From JAGOCV01 sp049445855 (GTDB lineage: Bacteria; Pseudomonadota; Gammaproteobacteria; Burkholderiales; Burkholderiaceae_C), in the NCBI RefSeq assembly GCF_049445855.1, contig NZ_JBMSDV010000002.1, positions 248,001 through 312,000 of the forward strand: a stretch of DNA of 64,000 bases. The letters run 5' to 3'. A model generated the notes under the pieces. That model worked only from the letters and a program-made list of their open reading frames with translations. It ran no database searches and was not told the origin of the DNA. Below are positions 51,493-57,872 of the stretch, piece by piece. How positions within the stretch are numbered: position 1 is the stretch's first letter; each line of letters opens with the position of its first letter. The translations under genes and the position numbers were made by a program.

Positions 51493-52905
51493 ATGACAGG
51501 AATCAAAGAAGAAACCCCCACGCTCCCCGAAGGCTGGCTCCACGTCGATGCATTGGACATCGAGGCGCAAGGTGTTGCCCGCAAGCCCGACGGCAAGGTG
51601 GTGTTCATCGACGGTGCATTGCCGACCGAGCTGGTGAGCGCGACCACCATCCGGAAGAAGAACAACTGGGAGCAGGCCAACCTCACGGCCATCCACCGTG
51701 AATCGTCGCAACGTGTGCGGCCCGGCTGTCCGAATTTCGGCCTGCATGCGGGCGCCTGTGGCGGCTGCAAGATGCAGCATCTGCACGTGAACTCGCAGGT
51801 GGCCATCAAGCAGCGTGTGCTCGAGGACAACCTGTGGCACCTCGGCAAAGTGAAGGCCGAGACGATTCTTCGTCCCATCGAAGGTCCGGCCTGGGGCTAT
51901 CGCGACCGGGCGCGTCTCTCTGTACGCTATGTGCACAAGAAGGGCGCGGTACTTGTCGGTTTCCACGAGCGCAAGAGCCGCTACGTGGCTGACATGAAGG
52001 TCTGCCCGATCCTGCCGCCTGCCGTCAATGCCATGCTGGTGCCGCTGCGCGAGCTCATCGGCAGCATGGACGCGCGGGAAACCTGTCCGCAGATCGAAGT
52101 GGCATGCGGCGAGGGCGTTGTCGCGCTCGTGCTGCGCCATCTGGAGCCGCTCAGCGACGCCGACAAGGACCGCCTGCGTGCCTTTGCTGCGGCGCACGCC
52201 GATGTCGGTGTTCAATGGTGGCTGCAACCCAAGGGGCCTGACACCGTGCGTCTGATGGACGAGGCCGCGCAACTGTCTTACAGCCTGCCGGACTTCGGCA
52301 TCGTGATGCCATTCAAACCGACCGACTTCACCCAGGTCAATCCGCACATCAATCGCGTGCTCGTGGCGCGTGCGTTGCGACTGCTGGCCGTGCAGCCGGG
52401 GGAACGCGTGATCGACTGGTTCTGCGGGCTCGGCAATTTCACATTGCCCCTGGCGACACAGGCCAGCGAGGTGTTGGGTATCGAAGGCAGCGAGACGCTG
52501 GTCGCGCGTTCACGCGAGAACCTGCGTGGGAACGGGGAACGCAGGGCAAGGCAGGGCTTGCCGCCGCTGGCGCCCACGAACTTCGTGGCCCGTAACCTGT
52601 TCGAGATGACCCCCGAACTGCTGACAGCCGACGGCGTCGCAGACCGGTGGCTCATCGACCCGCCACGCGAAGGGGCATTTGCCTTGTCGAAGGCGTTGGC
52701 AGACCTGCATCTGCAACCCGAGCTGCGCAACGGATGGGTGCCACCAAAGCGCATCGTCTATGTGAGCTGCAATCCTGCGACGTTGGCCCGCGACGCGGGC
52801 TTGCTGGTTCATCAGGCCGGCTACCGGTGCACGGCAGCGGGGGTGGTGAACATGTTCCCGCACACGGCGCACGTGGAGTCCATCGCGGTTTTCGATCTGG
52901 CCTGA
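51493..52905 (+). CDS. rlmD: 23S rRNA (uracil-1939-C5)-methyltransferase
   Basis: This 470-residue TrmA-family enzyme methylates U1939 of 23S rRNA. The N-terminal TRAM-like domain (EGWLHVDALDIEAQGVARKPDGKVVFIDGA) binds RNA. The iron-sulfur ligands are in CPNFGLHAGACGGCKMQHL plus a later Cys in MKVCPIL. The SAM site is IDWFCGLGNFTLPLA, and catalytic Cys lies in YVSCNPATLARD. Length and motifs are complete. It ends near a strong terminator that belongs to the convergent membrane-protein gene. Confidence 0.93.
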   Translation: MTGIKEETPTLPEGWLHVDALDIEAQGVARKPDGKVVFIDGALPTELVSATTIRKKNNWEQANLTAIHRESSQRVRPGCPNFGLHAGACGGCKMQHLHVNSQVAIKQRVLEDNLWHLGKVKAETILRPIEGPAWGYRDRARLSVRYVHKKGAVLVGFHERKSRYVADMKVCPILPPAVNAMLVPLRELIGSMDARETCPQIEVACGEGVVALVLRHLEPLSDADKDRLRAFAAAHADVGVQWWLQPKGPDTVRLMDEAAQLSYSLPDFGIVMPFKPTDFTQVNPHINRVLVARALRLLAVQPGERVIDWFCGLGNFTLPLATQASEVLGIEGSETLVARSRENLRGNGERRARQGLPPLAPTNFVARNLFEMTPELLTADGVADRWLIDPPREGAFALSKALADLHLQPELRNGWVPPKRIVYVSCNPATLARDAGLLVHQAGYRCTAAGVVNMFPHTAHVESIAVFDLA

Positions 52906-52939
52906 AGGCCGCACTTCAGGTTTTTGACGGCGCATGAAA

Positions 52940-52961
52940 AACGGGGCCCGAAGGCCCCGTT
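52940..52961 (-). terminator. Terminator of the Bax-inhibitor-1-like gene
   Basis: ACGGGGCC (52941-52948) and GGCCCCGT (52953-52960) pair around CGAA. On the minus strand the stem ends in GTTTTTC. It lies between convergent genes and may also slow transcripts from rlmD. Confidence 0.82.
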
Positions 52962-52982
52962 CCTGGGTCAGCGCGAGGTCGC

Positions 52983-53678
52983 TCAGTCGCGTTCGCCACC
53001 GAAGATGCCGAGCAGGGCCAGCAGGCTCTGGAACACGTTGTAGATGTCCAGATACAGGGCCAGCGTGGCGCTGATGTAGTTGGTTTCGCCGCCGTCGATG
53101 ATGCGCTTCACGTCATACAGCATGTAGGCGCTGAAGATGCCGATGGCCGCGACCGAGATGGCGATCATGCCGGCGGACGAGCCGACGAACACGTTGATGA
53201 TGCTGCCCACGAAGAGCACGATCACGCCGACGAACAGGAACTTGCCCATGCCCGACAGGTCGCGCTTGATCACGGTGGCCAGGCTTGCCATGGCGAAGAA
53301 CACGGCAGCAGTGCCGCCGAAGGCCGTCATGACGAGTTGCGAACCATTGCTGAAGCCCAGCACCATGGCGATCAGGCGCGAGAGCATCAGGCCCATGAAG
53401 AACGTGAAGCCCAGCAGCACCGGCACGCCGGCGGCAGAGTTCTTGGTTTTTTCGATGGCGAACATGAAGCCGAAGGCGCCCACCAGGAACACCACCAGGC
53501 CCACGCCGCCCGACAGGGCCGTGGTGATGCCGGTGGCAACGCCGATCCACGCGCCGAGCACGGTGGGGATCAGGCTCAGGGCGAGCAGCCAGTACGTGTT
53601 GCGCAAAACGCGGTTGCGCTGCTCGACGCCGTAGCCGTAACCGGCGGTCTGGTTGAAAGTATTCACTTGATCATTCAT
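52983..53678 (-). CDS. Bax inhibitor-1 / YccA-family membrane protein
   Basis: This 231-residue protein has seven membrane helices. It starts MNDQVNTFNQTAGYGYGVEQRNRVLRNTYWLLALSLIPT and ends YLDIYNVFQSLLALLGIFGGERD, both typical of the bacterial BI-1 family (YccA/YbhL type). Family members modulate membrane proteases or leak cations such as calcium; no specific role is evident here. AAGGAG precedes the chosen ATG. The 251-base region upstream holds no gene. Confidence 0.9.
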   Translation of the reverse strand: MNDQVNTFNQTAGYGYGVEQRNRVLRNTYWLLALSLIPTVLGAWIGVATGITTALSGGVGLVVFLVGAFGFMFAIEKTKNSAAGVPVLLGFTFFMGLMLSRLIAMVLGFSNGSQLVMTAFGGTAAVFFAMASLATVIKRDLSGMGKFLFVGVIVLFVGSIINVFVGSSAGMIAISVAAIGIFSAYMLYDVKRIIDGGETNYISATLALYLDIYNVFQSLLALLGIFGGERD

Positions 53679-53929
53679 GTCGGTTGCTCCTTCAAGGTGC
53701 TGCAACGTGCAGTAGCGTGCACACAAGGTGCATTTGGGCGCATTCTAGGGTGATTCAAGAGGAAAGCCGAAATACCCGTGAGGCGGCTTCCTATTTTTCG
53801 TAAGGGTACTGAGGTCACGGCAGTTTTACGCGGGCGGTGCGTATTGCAGCGCATCATTTGCCTGTTGTTACCGTTATGCTTGCAGCCATCCATTTTCATT
53901 CTTTGTTTGTCTCAATCACTTCACCTGTC

Positions 53930-54337
53930 ATGAAAACCAAGTCCTTCCTCGAACTGTCCGACGTCAAGGCCATTGCGGCCGCCGCCGAGGCCGAAGCGGT
54001 CAAGAACAATTGGGCCGTCACGATCGCCATCGTCGACGACGGAGGCCATCTGCTGTGGCTGCAGCGGCTGGACGGCGTGGCCGCGATTTCTGCGGAAATT
54101 GCGCCCGCGAAGGCGCGTACATCTGCGCTGGGCCGTCGAGAAAGCAAGGGTTATGAGGACATGATCAACGGCGGTCGGGTTTCCTTCCTGAGCGCGCCTG
54201 CGCTGTCGGGCATGCTCGAAGGCGGCGTGCCGATCGTGAAGGATGGTCAGTGCCTGGGCGCTGTGGGCGTCAGTGGCGTGAAGTCGAATGAAGATGCCCA
54301 GATTGCCAAAGCCGGCATTGCCGCCATCGGCCTTTGA
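53930..54337 (+). CDS. GlcG/HbpS-family heme-binding-like protein
   Basis: This 135-residue protein matches the GlcG/HbpS family: NNWAVTIAIVDDGGHLLWLQRLDGV, then SAEIAPAKARTSALGRRESK, and GGVPIVKDGQCLGAVGVSG. HbpS of Streptomyces binds heme and forms octamers; many other members have no proven ligand. The ATG chosen omits a 31-residue extension that reads through AT-rich intergenic sequence. It lies next to hemP and the TonB cluster on the opposite strand, so an iron/heme connection is possible. A strong terminator follows. Confidence 0.83.
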   Translation: MKTKSFLELSDVKAIAAAAEAEAVKNNWAVTIAIVDDGGHLLWLQRLDGVAAISAEIAPAKARTSALGRRESKGYEDMINGGRVSFLSAPALSGMLEGGVPIVKDGQCLGAVGVSGVKSNEDAQIAKAGIAAIGL

Positions 54338-54366
54338 GTTGTCACGGCAAGTTGACCTGCTCAAAG

Positions 54367-54394
54367 AAAAAGCCGACCCGAGGGTCGGCTTTTT
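54367..54394 (+). terminator. Bidirectional-type terminator after the GlcG gene
   Basis: AAAAAGCCGACC (54367-54378) pairs with GGTCGGCTTTTT (54383-54394) around CGAG. The T-tract on both strands would stop transcripts from the GlcG gene and from hemP on the other strand. A weaker AGACTT/AAGTCT hairpin lies at 54460-54475. Confidence 0.85.
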
Positions 54395-54498
54395 GTTGGG
54401 CGCGGAAAAAAAGCTTGGCTGGACGGGCGAACCCGTTGGCTAGCAAAAACGACCCTTGGAGACTTGAAAAAGTCTGCTGAGTCGCCCCACGATGAAAC

Positions 54499-54729
54499 TT
54501 ATTTGGTCAGGATGAGCTTGCCCAGCTTGGTGGACTGCAGTCGATAGACGGATCCGTTGTGCTGGATGGTGACGGCCTTGTTGCCGCGCAGGAGCTCGCT
54601 GCTGTCCAGCGTGGTGCCTGCGACGCCGTCGCCGCCCGAACGCAGCATCCCTTCCTGACTGGTGAGGCCGGGCATGCCCATCGCTTCGGTCAGTGCTGCA
54701 ACGGAGGAAGAGGGCGTCGATGCGTACAT
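54499..54729 (-). CDS. hemP: Hemin uptake protein HemP
   Basis: This 76-residue protein ends in the HemP signature: RGNKAVTIQHNGSVYRLQSTKLGKLILTK. HemP-family proteins are iron-regulated and in Burkholderia and Rhizobium relatives affect transcription or production of heme receptors. The first half is low-complexity Ser/Gly/Ala. GAAGGTG lies 7-8 bases ahead of the chosen ATG; a TTG eight codons earlier is less likely. A promoter overlapping a Fur box lies directly upstream. No heme receptor gene is present in this window, but exbD-exbB-tonB lie just upstream on the same strand. Confidence 0.88.
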   Translation of the reverse strand: MYASTPSSSVAALTEAMGMPGLTSQEGMLRSGGDGVAGTTLDSSELLRGNKAVTIQHNGSVYRLQSTKLGKLILTK

Positions 54730-54756
54730 GTCATTCACCTTCTGTGTAATCAATAT

Positions 54757-54788
54757 CTAAATGATAATTGTTCGCATTTAAAAGTCAA
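54757..54788 (-). promoter_or_regulatory. hemP promoter with overlapping Fur box
   Basis: On the minus strand, -35 TTGACT (54788-54783) and -10 TATCAT (54766-54761) are 16 bases apart. The 19-bp element at 54757-54775 contains AATGATAAT and TTCGCAT and resembles a Fur box. Bound Fur would cover the -10. Confidence 0.68.
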
Positions 54789-54794
54789 GCGGCT

Positions 54795-54812
54795 TACGCA
54801 GATATCTGCGTA
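54795..54812. repeat. Perfect 18-bp palindrome between exbD and hemP
   Basis: TACGCAGATATCTGCGTA is identical to its reverse complement and has no loop, so it looks more like a binding site for a dimeric protein than a terminator. It lies 14 bases after the exbD stop and 6 bases upstream of the hemP -35. Confidence 0.65.
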
Positions 54813-54826
54813 TTAATTTGTGTCGC

Positions 54827-55237
54827 TCAGGTCTTGGGTTCGGTGATGAAGCCGATCTTGCGCAGACCGGCCCGCTGCGCCGCCGCCATGGCCTCGGCCA
54901 CGCGCTCATAGCGCACGGCCTTGTCGCCACGGATGTGCAGTTCAGGCTGCGGTTCCTTTCCGGCGCCTTCACGCAGCAGGGGTTCGAGTTGCGCGTCTTC
55001 GATACGGGCTTCGTTCCAGAAGTAGTGGCCGTCGGCATCCACCGACAGGCGGACGGTTTCCGGCTTGGTGTCCTGTGGCTGGTTGGTTGCACGCGGCAGA
55101 TCGACGTTGACCGAGTGCTTCATCACCGGCACGGTGATGATGAAGATGATGAGCAGCACCAGCATGACGTCCACCAGTGGCGTCATGTTGATCTCGTTCA
55201 TCACCTCGTCTGCATCGTCCTGTGTTCCGAAGGCCAT
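54827..55237 (-). CDS. exbD: Biopolymer transport protein ExbD
   Basis: This 136-residue protein has a short cytoplasmic N-terminus, one membrane helix (PLVDVMLVLLIIFIITVPVM) with the essential Asp in PLVDVML, and a periplasmic domain. With ExbB it uses the proton gradient to energise TonB. MNEINMTPLVDVML is the family hallmark. The chosen ATG gives MAFGTQDDADEVMNEIN. It follows exbB by 4 bases and is the last gene of tonB-exbB-exbD. Confidence 0.95.
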   Translation of the reverse strand: MAFGTQDDADEVMNEINMTPLVDVMLVLLIIFIITVPVMKHSVNVDLPRATNQPQDTKPETVRLSVDADGHYFWNEARIEDAQLEPLLREGAGKEPQPELHIRGDKAVRYERVAEAMAAAQRAGLRKIGFITEPKT

Positions 55238-55241
55238 GATC

Positions 55242-55955
55242 TCAACCCTTCTTGATGGGGCGCACGGTGGCGGCAGCGCTGCTGCCCACGCGGGCACCCG
55301 TCACGAAATAGGCGTGCAGGTCGTGGGCAAAGCTGTTGAGCTTGCTGAGGACGCCCTTGTTGCCGCGCACGAGTGCGTTGTAGCCCAGCACGGCTGGAAT
55401 GGCGACCGCCAGGCCGAGTGCCGTCATGATCAGCGCTTCGCCCACGGGGCCTGCTACCTTGTCGATGGTGGCCTGGCCGCTGGCACCAATGCTGATCAGT
55501 GCGTGGTAGATGCCCCAGACGGTGCCGAAAAGACCGACGAAAGGTGACGTGGAGCCCACGGAAGCCAGGATTGCCAGGCCCGATTGCGCACGCGAAGTGA
55601 ACTCGTCGATGGTGTTGCGCAGCGTGCGCGTGACCCAGTCGCTCACATCCAGCGCGTCATGCAGATGCGCCTTGGTGTTGCGATGGTGGGCCGTGGCTTC
55701 GCGGCCTTCGAGGGCCAACTGGCGGAACGGGTTGGACGGATCGTTGCCCAGCTTGTCGAGACCAGCGGCGAAATCCTCGCTGTGCCAGAAGTCGCTGGCA
55801 GCCTTGGTCTGCTTCTTGTACTTCATCAGGTCGATCGTCTTGATGATGATGACCATCCACGACGCCAGCGACATGACGAGAAGGAGGATTGCCACGCCAC
55901 GCGTGACCATGTCGCCCTGATTCCAGACGTGGGCGAGACCGAATTGCGATTCCAT
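55242..55955 (-). CDS. exbB: Biopolymer transport protein ExbB
   Basis: This 237-residue proton-channel subunit has three membrane helices: VTRGVAILLLVMSLASWMVIIIKTID, GLAILASVGSTSPFVGLFGTVWGIYHALI and GPVGEALIMTALGLAVAIPAVLGYNALV. The GxVWGI and EALxxTxxGLxxAIPA blocks are invariant features of the ExbB/TolQ/MotA family. TGGAG precedes the ATG. It starts 20 bases after the end of tonB. Confidence 0.95.
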   Translation of the reverse strand: MESQFGLAHVWNQGDMVTRGVAILLLVMSLASWMVIIIKTIDLMKYKKQTKAASDFWHSEDFAAGLDKLGNDPSNPFRQLALEGREATAHHRNTKAHLHDALDVSDWVTRTLRNTIDEFTSRAQSGLAILASVGSTSPFVGLFGTVWGIYHALISIGASGQATIDKVAGPVGEALIMTALGLAVAIPAVLGYNALVRGNKGVLSKLNSFAHDLHAYFVTGARVGSSAAATVRPIKKG

Positions 55956-55975
55956 TGAAAACTCCAGAGACAGAA

Positions 55976-56671
55976 TTAGTTCAGGACCCAGTTGATGGGT
56001 ACGTCGAATGCCATGGGAACAGCAACGCCAGCCCGCTTGCCGGGTACGTAGCGCCAACGCATGACGGTTTCCAGCGCGGCCTGGTCCAACCGGTCGAAAC
56101 CACTCGATTGTTTGATCTTGGCTTCCTTGGGGAGACCGTCGATGCCGATCAGCACGTTGATGATCGATTTGCCTTGCTCACCCATCCGCTTGCTCATGTA
56201 GGGGTAAGCGGGCTTGGGGTTCTGCAGATAGTCTGCATTCGTACTGGGCAGTTCGATGCGCGGCGGCGCCGGGGGGGCGGCGGGCGCGGGTGCTGGCGCG
56301 GCTGCGACCACAACGGGAGCGGCGATCGGCGGGGCCGGCGGCTGCGGCTCCAGCGAACCCATGGGCGCGTTCGGCGCGGGCGTCGGGTCCGCAATGGCCA
56401 CGGGCATCGGCGGTGGCGGAAGTGCGGGGGCCTTGGCAACGGTGCGCTTCACGGGCTTCGGAGGCACGGGTGGTGGCGGGGGCTCCACCTTCGGACGAGG
56501 CGGCTCGATGAACTCGCTCATGATCGCCACGGGCACGATGATCTCGACCGCACGCTGCAGCAGGCCGGACTGGATGGCCCAGAGCGCCGCCACGTGGAAG
56601 GCGACCACGCCGCCGGCGATGGCGGCATTGCGGCTGATCACGGGGGCGGGGGGACTGCTGAACGAGGACAT
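55976..56671 (-). CDS. tonB: Energy transducer TonB
   Basis: This 231-residue protein has one N-terminal membrane helix (NAAIAGGVVAFHVAALWAI) with the conserved His in the SxxxH pattern, a long periplasmic Pro-rich spacer, and the C-terminal TonB domain with YPYMSKRMGEQGKSIINVLIGIDG and WRYVPGKRAGVAVPM. It transmits ExbB/ExbD energy to outer-membrane receptors such as the Fiu-like protein encoded nearby. The spacer's reverse strand is also open because of its GC-rich repeats. Confidence 0.93.
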   Translation of the reverse strand: MSSFSSPPAPVISRNAAIAGGVVAFHVAALWAIQSGLLQRAVEIIVPVAIMSEFIEPPRPKVEPPPPPVPPKPVKRTVAKAPALPPPPMPVAIADPTPAPNAPMGSLEPQPPAPPIAAPVVVAAAPAPAPAAPPAPPRIELPSTNADYLQNPKPAYPYMSKRMGEQGKSIINVLIGIDGLPKEAKIKQSSGFDRLDQAALETVMRWRYVPGKRAGVAVPMAFDVPINWVLN

Positions 56672-56707
56672 AAGTGACGGGCGGTATCGGCCCGCGACAA
56701 TGACGGG

Positions 56708-56785
56708 CTATTGCTTGCGGAAAATCCACCAGGCCGAGAGTACGACCAGTATCAGGCTACCGCCAAGGGTTGCGATGAATTCCAT
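56708..56785 (-). CDS. Possible 25-residue membrane peptide overlapping bfd
   Basis: The frame encodes MEFIATLGGSLILVVLSAWW followed by IFRKQ: one hydrophobic helix with a basic end, as in small regulatory membrane proteins. GCAGGG lies close upstream of the ATG. The first 34 bases overlap the end of bfd in another frame, and 36 bases separate it from tonB. Short length makes this uncertain, but the topology and position inside the iron operon are suggestive. Confidence 0.4.
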   Translation of the reverse strand: MEFIATLGGSLILVVLSAWWIFRKQ

Positions 56786-56997
56786 GCCCTGCTTTCCGTG
56801 ATGGATGTGGCGAGCTGAATGGCGGCAACCGGATGCGACGCATTGCATTGCGCCACGACGTCGCGCGCACAGCCCTCGCATCGTCCGCATTGCGTGGCAA
56901 CACCCAACTCAAGCTGGATGTCGTCGAAACCCAGGCCAGCACGCGCGTGACGAGCTATCTCACGGTCGGAAACGCGGTGACAAACGCAGACGATCAT
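56752..56997 (-). CDS. bfd: Bacterioferritin-associated ferredoxin (BFD-like [2Fe-2S])
   Basis: This 81-residue protein starts MIVCVCHRVSDREIARHARAG and continues GVATQCGRCEGCARDVV. The C-x-C plus C-x2-C arrangement is the [2Fe-2S] site of Bfd, which reduces ferric iron in bacterioferritin so it can be released. The last 25 residues are poorly conserved and overlap the possible membrane peptide. The promoter directly upstream carries an inverted repeat like a Fur box. No bacterioferritin gene is present in the window. Confidence 0.88.
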   Translation of the reverse strand: MIVCVCHRVSDREIARHARAGLGFDDIQLELGVATQCGRCEGCARDVVAQCNASHPVAAIQLATSITESRAWNSSQPLAVA

Positions 56998-57037
56998 GAC
57001 GGCAGTGGCTTTTGGCTAGCTGTGGATGATGCTGCTG

Positions 57038-57067
57038 ATTATAAATGCGAATACATCGCATTTGCAA
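57038..57067 (-). promoter_or_regulatory. bfd promoter with palindromic Fur-like operator
   Basis: On the minus strand, -10 TATAAT (57043-57038) and -35 TTGCAA (57067-57062) are 18 bases apart. Between and over them, AAATGCGA (57043-57050) and TCGCATTT (57056-57063) form a perfect inverted repeat with a 5-base spacer. The half-site AATGCGA recurs at the hemP and fiu promoters. Confidence 0.62.
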
Positions 57068-57108
57068 TGCATTGTTGTCTGGCGGGTCAATCAGCCTGGC
57101 GTGCCATC

Positions 57109-57789
57109 TCAAATCTCAGCCCAGAGCCGGATGAGGTTGTGGTAGTGGGCGGTGAAGCCGACGGCCTCATCTGAATCACCGGATTTTGCACGTAGCCTCT
57201 GGATGTGCTGGTCCAGCTCGAACAGCATCGAACGCTTCCACGCTTCGCGAATCATGCTCTGGACCCAGAAGAATGAGCAGATGCGAGCGCCTTGCGTTAC
57301 CGGCTCCACTCGATGCAGGCTGGTCGAGGGATAAAGAATGAGATCGCCTGCGGGTAGCTTCACTTCATGTGTGCCGTAGGTGTCGACCGCGACCAGCTCG
57401 CCACCCTCGTAGTCTTCTGGCTCGGTGAGGAACAGCGTGCATGACACATCGGTGCGCAGGGATTGGGCGCTGCCGGGTACGCCACGGATGGAGCCGTCGA
57501 CATGGAGTCCGTAGTGCTCCCCGCCCTCGTAGCAGTTGAACAGCGGAGGCATGTAACGGTGAGGCAATGCTGCCGAGAAAAACAAAGGGTTGCTTTTGAG
57601 GGCTGCAAGAATGATTTCACCCAGTCGCGCGCCGACCGGCGAATGCTCTGGCAACTGACGGTTGCGTTTGACCAAGGCTCCCTGATCGCCGACAGTATGG
57701 CGGCCATCGACCCAATCCGTTGCGTCGAGTACCTCGCGGATGTGGCGCACCTGTTCTGGAGAGAGAACTTGAGGGACGTGCAGCATCAT
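57109..57789 (-). CDS. piuC: Fe(II)/2-oxoglutarate-dependent PKHD-type hydroxylase (PiuC/YbiX)
   Basis: This 226-residue protein is of the PKHD-type hydroxylase family. The iron ligands are His and Asp in YGLHVDGS and a distal His in STSLHRVEPV, followed by an Arg (GARICSF) for 2-oxoglutarate. YbiX/PiuC genes commonly lie beside catecholate-siderophore receptors, as here, and are iron-repressed. AGGAAGG lies about 11 bases ahead of the first of two adjacent ATGs. A terminator separates it from the receptor gene upstream. Its substrate has not been established in any organism that I know of. Confidence 0.9.
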   Translation of the reverse strand: MMLHVPQVLSPEQVRHIREVLDATDWVDGRHTVGDQGALVKRNRQLPEHSPVGARLGEIILAALKSNPLFFSAALPHRYMPPLFNCYEGGEHYGLHVDGSIRGVPGSAQSLRTDVSCTLFLTEPEDYEGGELVAVDTYGTHEVKLPAGDLILYPSTSLHRVEPVTQGARICSFFWVQSMIREAWKRSMLFELDQHIQRLRAKSGDSDEAVGFTAHYHNLIRLWAEI

Positions 57790-57814
57790 GGATGCGATCC
57801 TTCCTGAATGAAAA

Positions 57815-57837
57815 AGCCCCTCTATGGTAGAGGGGCT
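57815..57837 (-). terminator. Terminator after the fiu-like gene
   Basis: AGCCCCTCTA (57815-57824) pairs perfectly with TAGAGGGGCT (57828-57837) around TGG. Five A residues on the plus strand before it give the U-tract for the minus-strand receptor transcript. Confidence 0.82.
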
Positions 57838-57872
57838 GTTCTGGCCGGCACTTGAGGCCGGTCATTGATCCA

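Noticed and set aside
56256..56801. Plus-strand Gly/Ala-rich open frame opposite tonB
   Set aside because: It is the mirror of TonB's Pro-rich spacer. Long GC-rich repeats keep the opposite strand open by chance.
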